In this document: positions 26,696 to 35,125 of the stretch, in pieces | Layout: each line of letters begins with the position of its first letter | Numbering within the stretch: position 1 is the stretch's first letter | Source: Niallia sp. XMNu-256 | GTDB taxonomy: Bacteria; Bacillota; Bacilli; Bacillales; Cytobacillaceae | DNA length: 64,000 bases | NCBI RefSeq assembly: GCF_036670015.1 | Contig: NZ_CP137636.1 | Location: 1,218,501 to 1,282,500, forward strand | Reading direction: 5' to 3' | Made by a program: the position numbers and the translations under genes | The notes under the pieces: model-generated | The model's database searches: none | Told to the model about the DNA's origin: nothing | The model's input: only the letters and a program-made list of their open reading frames with translations

Positions 26696-26929
26696 CTATA
26701 CAATGCTTGCTTTGATGGAGTTGCTGTCAGAGATATCCGGGTCCAATACCAGAGAGTTTGGCAGTACCGTAGGGGATAAATCTCCATTTTGTTCTCCAAA
26801 CCCTTGATTTCGTTTATACGAAACAAACTGATCCAGGTGTTGACTAGGGCCGAGATTTACGATTGCCCCATTGTCAATGGCATTAATCTTAATTCCTAAG
26901 ATATTTATTGATACAGGTGCAAATGGCAT
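26696..26929 (-). CDS. GerPA/PF-like small protein B
   Basis: The 77-residue paralogue has INILGIKINAIDNGAIVNLG, SYKRNQGFGEQNGDLSP and VLDPDISDSN. It is the closest relative of the gene at 26396. The 11-bp gap to the upstream gene at 26941 and AAGGAG before the start suggest co-transcription. Confidence 0.8.
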   Translation of the reverse strand: MPFAPVSINILGIKINAIDNGAIVNLGPSQHLDQFVSYKRNQGFGEQNGDLSPTVLPNSLVLDPDISDSNSIKASIV

Positions 26930-26940
26930 GTTATAACTCC

Positions 26941-27183
26941 TTATGGGTTAGCCGTTTCAAAAGAGGAGTTAGAATCAATTTGGTCTCGGTCATCGACAGC
27001 GCTCTTTGTAGCGACAAAATTGGTCCCATCTCCCATGTTTTGGCCTAACCCTTGGTTTTTTTTATCAGAATTATGCCATTCCGCTAATAAATTTTGTCCT
27101 ACATTTATTGCGGAAGCATTCTCGAATGAATTTACCTTAATGATATTAATATTGATATTAATGTATGGAACAGGACCTCCCAT
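26941..27183 (-). CDS. GerPA/PF-like small protein C
   Basis: This 80-residue member has repeated Asn-Ile dipeptides (INININIIKVNSFENASAIN), a central LLAEWHNSDKKNQGLGQNMGD and a final DDRDQIDSN. The central W-x-x-x-x-K-x-N-Q-G-(F/L)-G core is the family hallmark also found in the second module. AGGAGG lies before its ATG. Confidence 0.8.
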   Translation of the reverse strand: MGGPVPYINININIIKVNSFENASAINVGQNLLAEWHNSDKKNQGLGQNMGDGTNFVATKSAVDDRDQIDSNSSFETANP

Positions 27184-27208
27184 TTAAATCCTCCTAAATA
27201 ATACGTAT

Positions 27209-27436
27209 TCAGTTACTTTTTTGAATTAGAAAATCCTCGACGTCATGATCAAAAGTCGCGCTTGTTGTGTTGATTCTGAAACACCCGTCAGCTAACTGCT
27301 GGCCAAAGCCTTGATTTTTCTTTGCTGATACATTTCTGTTTTGTATTATGGTAGAACTAAAAGATATTGAACTGCAATGATCGATATTATTTAGTTTTAT
27401 TTCGGTAATATTTACCTTTGTCGGTATAAAGAACAT
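27209..27436 (-). CDS. GerPA/PF-like small protein D
   Basis: The first gene of the minus-strand set (75 residues) has VNITEIKLNNIDHCSSIS, SAKKNQGFGQQLADG and a degenerate FDHDVEDF end. It is more divergent than the others and holds two Cys. The preceding intergenic region (27437-27668) is shared with the divergent Hsp20 gene and should contain both promoters. Confidence 0.75.
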   Translation of the reverse strand: MFFIPTKVNITEIKLNNIDHCSSISFSSTIIQNRNVSAKKNQGFGQQLADGCFRINTTSATFDHDVEDFLIQKSN

Positions 27437-27668
27437 GGGTCATTATCCTTTCTGTGCTTTTATTACGGGTACTTAACTATATGATGGTTATAAATGAAAT
27501 ATGTTTTCAGTTAGTGTGGACGAGCTAAATGGAATGATCGATTTTAAGTTTTAATTTTAGCAGTGAGTGTACATTTTTTTATGAATGATTTAATAAATCG
27601 TAAATATCATTATAAATGAGGGCATGTAACGGGATTCATATCGAGCGTTACAAGGGGGTGGATCCATC

Positions 27669-28142
27669 ATGGATATGAATAAGATCTTACAGTGGATGGA
27701 TTTGGCAAAAAAATACCAAACCGGTGATTTTTGGGATGGGATATTTGATCAATCCTCCTTTGAGGAATTTATGAAAAGCAATGTTGATGGAAATCATTCA
27801 GGTGAAACTGCTATGAAAAAAGGGCAGGGAAGAAATTTTCCACAAACAGATATTTACATAACGGATGAGGACGTTTTATTAATAATGGAATTAGCGGGTT
27901 ACGTAAAAGAAAATATTCAATTATCTGTGTCAGGAACAAGCCTATTAATCAAAGGGAACAATCATGAAATGATCACCGGAGAGCCAGTACAGCAAGAACG
28001 ATATCATGGCCCCTTTGAACGTGTGATCCAGCTTCCTGAGCCGACATATCCGAATCGAATTCGTGCTAAATTTAATAATGGACTCTTATTTATTTCATAT
28101 AAACGACAGTTTTTAAAAGAAGAGCGAGTAAATATTGAATAA
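27669..28142 (+). CDS. Hsp20/alpha-crystallin family protein, first module
   Basis: The 157-residue protein has a variable N-terminus and an alpha-crystallin domain from about residue 60: TDIYITDEDVLLIMELAGYV, SLLIKGNN, FERVIQLPEP and the FNNGLLFISYKRQ strand. It resembles coat-associated CotM/CotP more than general chaperones because of its divergent termini and its context. AAGGGGGTGG precedes the ATG. It is followed 50 bp later by a GerPC-like gene, as in the second module. Confidence 0.85.
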   Translation: MDMNKILQWMDLAKKYQTGDFWDGIFDQSSFEEFMKSNVDGNHSGETAMKKGQGRNFPQTDIYITDEDVLLIMELAGYVKENIQLSVSGTSLLIKGNNHEMITGEPVQQERYHGPFERVIQLPEPTYPNRIRAKFNNGLLFISYKRQFLKEERVNIE

Positions 28143-28192
28143 CCGAACGAGTGGAATCATTGGGTTAATAATTTTACTAAGCGTGGGGAGAC

Positions 28193-29275
28193 ATGATGTC
28201 TATAAAAGGGATGTTCAATCAAAAAGGTCAAAAGAAAAACGAAATTGAGTGGGAAAAACAAATTTTAAGAATCAATGCACTTGAGGTTCAAATTAAAGGC
28301 TTATTAGAGTTTGAGAAAAAGTTTCGAACATCAATGTCTATGGACAGAATTGCAGAAAAAAAAGAGCAGAGCCGAGTAAAGAATCAGGGGAAGGAAGCTC
28401 AAGTAAAAAGCTTAGAGGATACCCAGAAATTTAAGGAGATCAATAAAAGATTAGCGGAACTAGGACAAAGAGTCTACCAGTTGGAAAACGATAAGGAAGA
28501 AAAAGGAACATTGCTCATAAATCCTCTTCCGCAAGAAGAAGAACATAAAGATGATGAACGTTTAATCCATTTAATTCAACAGCTCATTTTAGAAAAGGAT
28601 ACCTTTCATCTCCAAAGGGAAAAAGAATTGATTGAAAAAATCCAGGCTTTAGAAAATCAAATTTCGATAATCAAACTTAAAGTAGAACAATCCAAAATAG
28701 ATTATAATCAGACACCACCTGAAAATATTGCAACAGTTCAACGTACAAATGAAAAAAGAGACGAGAATGAAGTTTTTTATACGCAGTTGGAAAGGAGAGT
28801 ACAGATCTTAGAACACAATTTGTTATTGGTTAATGAAGTTCAGGTCAGTTTGTTGAAACGGATGGAGGAACTAATTGAAACAAGCAATGAATTACTGAAA
28901 CAAATGGACGAAACAGAAGCTTCAATACAGCAGGAAGACCCCATTTGTAAAACATTGTATGTCGATAAACTATATTTAGAAAAATATGAACAAAATAATA
29001 ACTTCGCACAGCTTGGCATCAAAAATCTTAATGGAGCTTTAAATATTGGTGCAACATATGGGAAAGAAACCATACCGCAGAAAATCACTGAGCAAATAAA
29101 AGGGGATATGGCAAAAATGAAGGAAATGAAAGAGGAAATGGAAAATAGTCAATCTAGTATGGACAAGCCAGATGACATGCAGGTTGATGAATCTTCCACC
29201 TCAGAGCAAGCCGTCAATCCAACTGAAGAAAATCCTCAATATACTGATATCGTTATTGAGGATGAAGAGACTTAA
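28193..29275 (+). CDS. Long coiled-coil protein with GerPC-like motif
   Basis: The 360-residue protein is mostly charged coiled coil. Near residues 255-290 it has LYVDKLYLEKYEQNN and LGIKNLNGALNIGATYG, which match the conserved end of GerPC (…LNIGL). GerPC itself is about 200 residues, so this is a longer relative. An acidic tail follows. In the gerP operon GerPC is thought to organise the small GerP proteins in the coat, and a scaffold role here is an inference. A terminator follows. Confidence 0.7.
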   Translation: MMSIKGMFNQKGQKKNEIEWEKQILRINALEVQIKGLLEFEKKFRTSMSMDRIAEKKEQSRVKNQGKEAQVKSLEDTQKFKEINKRLAELGQRVYQLENDKEEKGTLLINPLPQEEEHKDDERLIHLIQQLILEKDTFHLQREKELIEKIQALENQISIIKLKVEQSKIDYNQTPPENIATVQRTNEKRDENEVFYTQLERRVQILEHNLLLVNEVQVSLLKRMEELIETSNELLKQMDETEASIQQEDPICKTLYVDKLYLEKYEQNNNFAQLGIKNLNGALNIGATYGKETIPQKITEQIKGDMAKMKEMKEEMENSQSSMDKPDDMQVDESSTSEQAVNPTEENPQYTDIVIEDEET

Positions 29276-29278
29276 TAG

Positions 29279-29311
29279 GGCTTCTAAATCCCTGAAGCCC
29301 TATTTTTTACC
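29279..29311 (+). terminator. Rho-independent terminator
   Basis: GGGCTTC/GAAGCCC stem followed by a T-run, directly after the GerPC-like gene. Confidence 0.8.
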
Positions 29312-29412
29312 GTATACTTTTGCGATAAGAGTAAAACAATTTGTAACATTAAATTTAGTTAAGGTTGTACATATTTAATCTATAAGGAGTTGTAAATAAA
29401 CTGAGTTTTGTC

Positions 29413-29667
29413 TTACCACCAGAAAAATGGGAGCAAAGCTAATCCTACGATTGCCCCTAAAGCGATTCCCCAGCCAAACCCCCCACCACCGTAATAACCA
29501 TAACCAAAGCCACCTAGATTTCTTCTAGATCTTAGCGGTTGCAGAAATACTCTGTTTGGAGAAACACGATGAATAATTCCTCTATGAACTCTCCCGTCGC
29601 GGGTTCTGATCTCAACAGCTCTACCTCTATGTTTGTTACATAAACCATGATAATAACCGAGTGACAT
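29413..29667 (-). CDS. Sm-like small protein with glycine/aromatic tail
   Basis: In 84 residues there is a short Sm/LSm-like barrel pattern (VEIRTRDGRVHRGIIHRV, then NRVFLQPL) and a tail rich in Gly, Tyr and Phe ending in a hydrophobic helix (IALGAIVGLALLPFFWW). The same order occurs in the His-rich protein at 33032. Its sigma-K-type promoter (29698-29724) makes a late mother-cell, coat-related role likely. No named family is certain. Confidence 0.7.
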   Translation of the reverse strand: MSLGYYHGLCNKHRGRAVEIRTRDGRVHRGIIHRVSPNRVFLQPLRSRRNLGGFGYGYYGGGGFGWGIALGAIVGLALLPFFWW

Positions 29668-29697
29668 AAGTTTCCCTCCATTCTAATTAGTACAAGA

Positions 29698-29724
29698 TAT
29701 CCTATGCTATTTATTAGAAGTGGT
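29698..29724 (-). promoter_or_regulatory. Candidate sigma-K promoter
   Basis: On the minus strand AC is followed after 16 bases by CATAGGATA, matching AC-N16/17-CATAnnnTA. It ends about 31 bp before the start of the Sm-like gene. Confidence 0.6.
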
Positions 29725-30021
29725 TAAGGACAAACATCCTAGGTTTATAGTGGAAGTGTGTTGTAACTTTATTAATTGATGAGATTAGACAAATGTTTAG
29801 GAAACATTTAATTGGTTTCTTACATCATGATCTGTATTTAGACATTTATGCATTGGATTTATTTTTGGGTAGCTCGAGTCAGGCATTAAATGACTCTTTA
29901 AAGGGGCTTGTGGATAGGGTGACTTTAGGTTATAGCCCAAAAGTTAAAAAATACGATTTTATCCAATCAAAAAATCGTGTAATGACATAGTCTATTTTAT
30001 ATCGCTTGGAGGTGATTGTAT

Positions 30022-30120
30022 ATGAGTGGAGCTGGATACGGATCCGGATCTGGATTTGCTTTGTTAGTAGTGTTATTTATTCTGCTGGTTATTATTGGAG
30101 CCTCTTGGTGGGGCTACTAA
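30022..30120 (+). CDS. YjcZ-family sporulation micro-protein (32 residues)
   Basis: Encodes MSGAGYGSGSGFALLVVLFI and ends with a Trp/Gly/Tyr motif. The Gly/Ser-rich start plus the [16 protein letters not shown] helix define the YjcZ/YosQ-type spore proteins. GGAGGTGATT lies before the ATG, and CATAGTCTA at 29986-29994 is a sigma-E/K-like -10 box. It is the first of two adjacent copies. Confidence 0.85.
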   Translation: MSGAGYGSGSGFALLVVLFILLVIIGASWWGY

Positions 30121-30158
30121 GACACTAAAAAATCAATAAACACGTTAGGAGCGTTATT

Positions 30159-30293
30159 ATGTTTGGTTGTGGTGGAGTTGGAGGCTATGGATACGGCGGC
30201 TATGGCTATGGTGGAGGTTTTAGAGGAGGATTCGCGTTAATAGTAGTTTTATTTATCCTTCTCATTATTGTTGGAGCTACTTTATGGTGTTAA
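30159..30293 (+). CDS. YjcZ-family sporulation micro-protein (44 residues)
   Basis: A longer Gly-Tyr-rich N-terminus with a Cys at residue 4 precedes the [19 protein letters not shown] helix. The gap from the previous YjcZ gene is 38 bp, and a terminator follows, so the two are probably co-transcribed. Confidence 0.85.
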   Translation: MFGCGGVGGYGYGGYGYGGGFRGGFALIVVLFILLIIVGATLWC

Positions 30294-30306
30294 AATAGTC
30301 AGAAAG

Positions 30307-30340
30307 AAAAAAAGATGTCGGGAGTACCGGCATCTTTTTT
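30307..30340 (+). terminator. Rho-independent terminator
   Basis: AAAAAAGATG-CGG pairs with CCG-CATCTTTTTT after the two YjcZ genes. Confidence 0.8.
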
Positions 30341-30413
30341 ATGCTTTCTGTTTAATAAATTTTGAGATTATATATAGTGGGAGTTTTGAAAAGATGGGAT
30401 CTATACGTAACCT

Positions 30414-31184
30414 TCAAAGAGAAAACTGATTAGAATCGGTGGATAGTAAACCATTTGCAGTGGAATGATTTTTTTCTATATAGTTTTTAACTAAAAAGTA
30501 GCCAACAGCGTATCCCGCCAATTTAGGGTATAAAGGGGATCCGTATAATAGCTCGTGGTGTTTAGGGTTTGATTTTAAAATCATTCGGTTCGGAACAATT
30601 AAATTTTCCCACATGTGAAGCAACTCTTTGTCCGTATAAAAAGATATCCAAGGGGATAAAAATTCTTCCCCAACCCTTTCACGTACGGTATTTTCAGCTA
30701 ACCCTTCTAAAATCATCGTATCTAATAATGTGTAGATGCCTTCATGCTTTGGAAAATACGTTAAGCGACAAACATGGTTGTATTCATGTGTTAGCAACGA
30801 TCTTATTTCCGCCTCGTTATTCTCCTCTGAAATAAACAGAAATAATTTATCCTTAAAGGCTAAACCAGATTTTCCGTTAAACTCAATCTTCATTGTTTCG
30901 TTACTTGTATCGGATGGAAAAATAAAAATGGGGATATCTGGACCATTCCACAACCGTTGAAGGTCCTGTGCTTCGTTCTGAACAATCTCCCATACTTGAT
31001 TATTTTGTAGCTTAATGATTTGATCTTTTCCGTTTGTAAGAGGGGAATACATCCCATGTAGTAATAAATAATCATAAATTTCAGAGGCATAAGCACCATC
31101 AAAAAGTCCTCTAACCTTTTCGCACATTTCAACAGGTTGATTATATTCTTCTTGAAGCCAATAATCTGTCCTAATTACTTTCAT
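30414..31184 (-). CDS. YjaZ-like DUF2268 zinc protease
   Basis: The 256-residue protein carries the zincin motif HEYNHVCRL near residue 139 and a downstream Glu in ILEGLAENTVRE, the expected third ligand region. This is the DUF2268/YjaZ family of predicted Zn-dependent proteases. No signal peptide is seen, so it should act in the cytosol. A near-perfect sigma-K promoter lies upstream (31215-31242), pointing to mother-cell expression late in sporulation. AGGGATT precedes the ATG. Confidence 0.85.
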   Translation of the reverse strand: MKVIRTDYWLQEEYNQPVEMCEKVRGLFDGAYASEIYDYLLLHGMYSPLTNGKDQIIKLQNNQVWEIVQNEAQDLQRLWNGPDIPIFIFPSDTSNETMKIEFNGKSGLAFKDKLFLFISEENNEAEIRSLLTHEYNHVCRLTYFPKHEGIYTLLDTMILEGLAENTVRERVGEEFLSPWISFYTDKELLHMWENLIVPNRMILKSNPKHHELLYGSPLYPKLAGYAVGYFLVKNYIEKNHSTANGLLSTDSNQFSL

Positions 31185-31214
31185 GCCAATCCCTCCAATT
31201 CTTCCTCAATGTAA

Positions 31215-31242
31215 TAAAATATGAAAAGAACAAAAGGGAAGT
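31215..31242 (-). promoter_or_regulatory. Candidate sigma-K promoter
   Basis: On the minus strand AC-N17-CATATTTTA, with CATATTTTA at 31223-31215. It is about 31 bp from the start codon of the YjaZ-like gene. Confidence 0.6.
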
Positions 31243-31388
31243 ACCATCTTAATACTAAAAATAAAAAATGAAGTCCAGAGAATATACATAATAAAACATT
31301 TAATCAATCCGCCCAAATGCAGGCGGAAGCCCTAACCCAAACCTACTTTTTGAATAGGATATAGCATTAAATAAAGGAGGTATCAATC

Positions 31389-31604
31389 ATGTTTCAGGGG
31401 AGACCTAGACGCCCATATCCACCACCACATATGCATCATAGGCGGATCCATCCACGTCAGCAACCAAAAAGACTAAATATTTTGTCCCAGTTTTATGATG
31501 CGGAAGGGAAACTAGATATAGAGAAAATGACAAAAACGGCTGAAGATATAAAACAAATTTATAGTCAAATCAGCCCGATCTTTAGCAAGTTGGTTAAAAA
31601 GTAA
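31389..31604 (+). CDS. YppG-like small protein
   Basis: This 71-residue basic protein has a Pro/His/Arg-rich start (RRPYPPPHMHHRR) and a C-terminal helix region LSQFYDAEGKLDIEKMTKT followed by QIYSQISPIF, which fits the YppG-like family of small sporulation proteins. AAAGGAGGT lies upstream of the ATG. Function is unknown. Confidence 0.65.
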   Translation: MFQGRPRRPYPPPHMHHRRIHPRQQPKRLNILSQFYDAEGKLDIEKMTKTAEDIKQIYSQISPIFSKLVKK

Positions 31605-31669
31605 AAACGCATTGTATAGGTGAACTAAACCTTTTTATATAAAAAAATTTACAAGGGTTGGGAGAAAAG

Positions 31670-32383
31670 GTGAATTACACATATCTAGATTGTTTGGCTT
31701 TATTTGGAGTCGGCGGCGCCCATCCAGGTGGTCTGCAATTGACCAAAAAACTTTTATCAAGAGAAAAAATAAATGAACAAACCATTGTACTGGATGTTGG
31801 ATGTGGTACAGGACAAACTTCTGCCTATATGGCTGAAAAGTATAATTGTAAAATAATCGGTTTAGATAACAATGAAATGATGTTGGAAAAAGCAAGGAAA
31901 AGGTTTCAATCTAAAAATCATCCTATTGAAACTAGACTTGGACGTGTCGAAAGTTTGCCGTTTGGTGAGGAATCCTTTGATTTGGTTCTATCTGAATCGG
32001 TCGCTGCATTTACAGATGTCTCCAAAACCCTCCCAGAGTTTAGGCGAGTATTGAAAGCGGATGGTGTTTTATTGGCGATTGAAATGGTTCTAGAGGAACA
32101 ACTACCAGAGGAAGAATTATTCCCAATAACGGAGTTTTATGGAGTTCCTTTGATTCTGACGGAACCGCAGTGGCGTTCCTTTTTTCAAAAGGCAGGTTTC
32201 CAGGAAATAAATATAGAGAAATTTCATTTGACAGCCCATGAACCTGACCTTGACAATACTACGGATTTTTCACTTTCTGAGCAGTTGGATGAAGAATTAT
32301 ATAACATCCTGGACCAGCATGAGCAATTCTCAAAAAGATATCAAAATGTACTAAGTTTCCGTGTGTTTAGATGCTGTGTTTGA
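31670..32383 (+). CDS. SAM-dependent methyltransferase, plus-strand paralogue
   Basis: This class I methyltransferase has the SAM motif VLDVGCGTGQTSAYMA, GLDNNEMMLEKARKR and SFDLVLSESVAAF. It shares the unusual N-terminal LxxFGVGGAHPGG motif with the gene at 33516. GTG 31670 is preferred over TTG 31658, since GGGAG then has workable spacing and the length matches the paralogue. The substrate is unknown. The two paralogues converge on the GNAT and Sm-like genes between them. Confidence 0.85.
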   Translation: MNYTYLDCLALFGVGGAHPGGLQLTKKLLSREKINEQTIVLDVGCGTGQTSAYMAEKYNCKIIGLDNNEMMLEKARKRFQSKNHPIETRLGRVESLPFGEESFDLVLSESVAAFTDVSKTLPEFRRVLKADGVLLAIEMVLEEQLPEEELFPITEFYGVPLILTEPQWRSFFQKAGFQEINIEKFHLTAHEPDLDNTTDFSLSEQLDEELYNILDQHEQFSKRYQNVLSFRVFRCCV

Positions 32384-32454
32384 AGTTCAACGTTCAATTA
32401 CGTTAAACCATAGCTTTTTTCGAAGTTTAATCCATAAAGGGGTTGAAGCGGAGG

Positions 32455-32886
32455 ATGACAATTAGAAAAGCTACCTACGAAGAGACCCAAGAGATCCTTA
32501 CCTATTCCCTGGACGTGTTCAAGGAATCCACCATGGGATTAATTGATCTATTGGAAAATCAAGAGCTCACACTGATGGCCTTTTTGGAAGACGGTGGTTA
32601 TTACCTTGTTTATTCAGAGAATAACGTCTTAAAGGGGTGGATCGGTATTGCCGGTACATGGAGCCACTATAATGGTGAAAGAGTGGGGATGATTTCAGAA
32701 GTTTATGTTATTCCCGAATTTCGTAGGGATGGAATCGGGAGACAGTTGTGTTTGGAAGGGATTAATAGGTTGCAAGAACAGGGACTTAATAAAGTACAAT
32801 TAAATGTATTTGCAGGTAATAAAGCCCGGCAACTTTATCAACAGCTTGGATTCCAAGAAGTTACAACATTAATGGAAAAAAAGTGA
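32455..32886 (+). CDS. GNAT-family N-acetyltransferase
   Basis: In 143 residues the GNAT fold is clear: MTIRKATYEET start, IAGTWSHYNG, VYVIPEFRRDGIGRQLC (acetyl-CoA loop) and QLYQQLGFQEV. It should acetylate an unidentified amine. ATG 32455 gives the typical N-terminus, but a TTG at 32443 is possible, because RBS spacing is unclear for both. Confidence 0.8.
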   Translation: MTIRKATYEETQEILTYSLDVFKESTMGLIDLLENQELTLMAFLEDGGYYLVYSENNVLKGWIGIAGTWSHYNGERVGMISEVYVIPEFRRDGIGRQLCLEGINRLQEQGLNKVQLNVFAGNKARQLYQQLGFQEVTTLMEKK

Positions 32887-33031
32887 ATCTGGAGATTACC
32901 TTCACCAAAGCAATGGTTAACTTGATCGAGGAAGCGGTTTTTTACTGAATATAGATTTTAACAAATACTGGTAACACAAAAACTTGTCTATGAATAATGT
33001 GAAAGGGTAGTAAATTAGAGGAGGGTACGTC

Positions 33032-33382
33032 ATGCAACCATATATGAATCAGAATCCTATTTATGACGAAAGGGACCATGACCATCATCATAAGTGCAAA
33101 AAGCATTTATATCAATTTATTCAAGTAGAGTTAAAAGATGGTACCATTTATCAGGGGATTCTTCACAGCTATGATAGAGATAAAATGTATATTCTTATGC
33201 CTAAAATGCATCATCAACTTCACCAACACCATCAACACCATCAACATCATCACGAGTCCATTCATATGGAAGATGAGAGCAGCAGCAGACAGTTCTTTCC
33301 TTTCTTTGGACCATTTGGATTGTTTGGCTTTCCATTCTTTGGAGTTAGAAGATTTGGCCCGTTTTTCCCGTTTTTTATTTAA
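33032..33382 (+). CDS. Histidine-rich Sm-like protein with phenylalanine-rich tail
   Basis: The 116 residues contain a short Sm-like barrel (FIQVELKDGTIYQGILHSYD, then DKMYILMPK), a His/Gln metal-binding-type stretch (QLHQHHQHHQHHH) and a hydrophobic Phe/Gly/Pro tail. The barrel aligns with that of the 29413 protein. Further His cluster near residue 20 with a Cys. RBS GAGGAGG. Probably a coat or metal-binding protein; this is inferred only from composition and neighbourhood. Confidence 0.7.
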   Translation: MQPYMNQNPIYDERDHDHHHKCKKHLYQFIQVELKDGTIYQGILHSYDRDKMYILMPKMHHQLHQHHQHHQHHHESIHMEDESSSRQFFPFFGPFGLFGFPFFGVRRFGPFFPFFI

Positions 33383-33390
33383 ATATAACC

Positions 33391-33423
33391 AAAAAGACTT
33401 GCAGAGATTCTGCAAGTCTTTTT
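33391..33423. terminator. Bidirectional terminator
   Basis: AAAAAGACTTGCAGA/TCTGCAAGTCTTTTT, perfect 15-bp stem, between the convergent Sm-like and methyltransferase genes. Confidence 0.9.
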
Positions 33424-33515
33424 GGTTGAGCTGAATGAATATCATAAAATAAATTTAACTAAAGAAAAAAGAGCTTCAAACTTGAGCCCTTTAATCGTCC
33501 ATAGTTTATAAGTAA

Positions 33516-34235
33516 CTATTTCGTACAGGAAAATACCCGATAGTCCAAAGTTCCATGGTATTTTGCCATAATATAAACATGTTGATTCATAATGGTGTAC
33601 AGTTCAGGTTTAATATCATTTGAATAAAAGAATTCTGGCGTCACATTCTGTTGGGAGATTGGTTGTACTTGCTTATGGATGTTTATCCCTTTAAACCCAG
33701 TCTGTTGTAACAAAGTAATCCAATCACTTTCTAGCAAAAGGGAATCTATTCCGTAAAATTGAGTAATTTCCTTCTCATTACTTGGGTGAACACGTTGATT
33801 TATAGTAAGTTCATTAGCAATAAAACGGCCGCCATATTTTAATAATCGGTAAATTTCAGTTAATGATCTTGGTTTATTGACAAATGAAAGAACAGATTCA
33901 GAAATGATCATATCAAATGTGTCGTCTTTTAAAGGACAATTATCGATCGACCCTTGAATGATTTCAACCGGTAATTGGTATCTTGCCATTCTCTTTCTAG
34001 CTTTTTCGACCATGACAGGGTTAATGTCTATCCCGGTTACAATGGCTCCGTATTGGGCAGCTAAGTAGGCTGCAGTTTGACCAGTACCACAACCAACATC
34101 TAAAATGCGAGTAGTGGGGGTGACTTTCTCAGACTTGAATATTTCTAACGTCAGCTCAATTCCCCCTGGATGGGCCCCACCAACACCAAACTTAGACAAG
34201 AAATCTAAATAGATTGAGGTCTCAATTCTAACCAC
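33516..34235 (-). CDS. SAM-dependent methyltransferase, minus-strand paralogue
   Basis: This 239-residue class I methyltransferase has the same LSKFGVGGAHPGG N-terminal motif as the 31670 protein, the SAM site ILDVGCGTGQTAAYLA and GIDINPVMVEKARKRM. It is about 40% identical to that paralogue along its length. GTG start with GGGAGTAGG upstream. Substrate unknown. Confidence 0.85.
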   Translation of the reverse strand: MVRIETSIYLDFLSKFGVGGAHPGGIELTLEIFKSEKVTPTTRILDVGCGTGQTAAYLAAQYGAIVTGIDINPVMVEKARKRMARYQLPVEIIQGSIDNCPLKDDTFDMIISESVLSFVNKPRSLTEIYRLLKYGGRFIANELTINQRVHPSNEKEITQFYGIDSLLLESDWITLLQQTGFKGINIHKQVQPISQQNVTPEFFYSNDIKPELYTIMNQHVYIMAKYHGTLDYRVFSCTK

Positions 34236-34281
34236 CTACTCCCATTTGATTTTAATGAGAAAATTAAATATAATGTCGAAA

Positions 34282-35121
34282 TTAATTTGGTTCTTGCCTT
34301 TTTTCCTTTTTATCGGCTTCAAATGAATCGACCATATGCCTCATCCATTTTTCATAAATCTTAGCCTTATGATCGATGATTTGATTAAAGGAACTTTGGT
34401 CAGGTAGAAGGGAAAACAAATATGGATCAGGAGCCCCTTGTGTGTCATCTGTATTTACTTCTATAATCCACAGGTTTCCAAGATGGTCCAATCCAAAATC
34501 AATTCCTACTTCAGTGAAAAAATGGTATTGATCAAGCATTTGACAAATTTCCATGGATACTGTCTTTAATTTTTCTGTTGAAAATGTATGGTTTGAAGTA
34601 GGGAATACGGTAGAAATCACTTCATGGGTTGGTTTAACGGAACCATTACTAATTTCAATATTGGATACGATGGATCCTTTTCCACCAATTCTTATTAAAT
34701 CACCCGCATAGACCCAGGAACCGTTCATCTCTTTATATAAATGAGACCTGATATCAAATGGTTGATCTTTAAAACGGACTGTTGGAATTCCTCTCTGTAT
34801 GATGGTGCTTTTATCTTGATAAAATTGCTGGATTTGATGATAGATCTCATTAAAGTCATGAAGAATGATTGCTTCCTGTCCTTGAATCGTCCAAATATAG
34901 GAATTTCCGTCTTGTTGAAAGGTACTGATATCTTTTCCACCCCAGGAGTCAATTGGCTTTATATAAAGAAGGGGATATTGGATCAGCATGGAGGACAATG
35001 ATTCTCTTGAAAATAATTGGGTATCAGGGATTTGGACGTTATTTATGGAGTGACATAATAATAATTTATACATTTCCCATTTGTTAATAAACTCTCTGTT
35101 TGGATCCAAAATAGGTGACAT
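34282..35121 (-). CDS. YheC/YheD-family ATP-grasp spore-coat-associated protein
   Basis: The 279-residue protein carries ATP-grasp blocks: LYIKPIDSWGGKDI, IIQRGIPTVRF, PFDIRSHLYKEM, GKGSIVSNIEISNG and a metal-site WIIEVNTDDTQGAPDP. YheC/YheD proteins are known spore-coat-associated ATP-grasp ligase-like proteins. It starts 4 bp after the panD gene, indicating tight coupling. Which acid and amine it might join is unknown. A beta-alanine link from PanD is only a hypothesis. Confidence 0.85.
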   Translation of the reverse strand: MSPILDPNREFINKWEMYKLLLCHSINNVQIPDTQLFSRESLSSMLIQYPLLYIKPIDSWGGKDISTFQQDGNSYIWTIQGQEAIILHDFNEIYHQIQQFYQDKSTIIQRGIPTVRFKDQPFDIRSHLYKEMNGSWVYAGDLIRIGGKGSIVSNIEISNGSVKPTHEVISTVFPTSNHTFSTEKLKTVSMEICQMLDQYHFFTEVGIDFGLDHLGNLWIIEVNTDDTQGAPDPYLFSLLPDQSSFNQIIDHKAKIYEKWMRHMVDSFEADKKEKRQEPN

Positions 35122-35125
35122 GCCA

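Noticed and set aside
29793-29990. 65-codon plus-strand ORF starting MFRKHLIGFLHHDLYLD
   Set aside because: No convincing RBS, no recognisable family and AT-rich composition; left out as probably a chance ORF between the Sm-like and YjcZ genes.
33131-33445. Overlapping long frames on both strands across the His-rich gene
   Set aside because: They are shadows of the His-rich Sm-like gene and have low-complexity Met/Val or Asn/Ile content without RBS.
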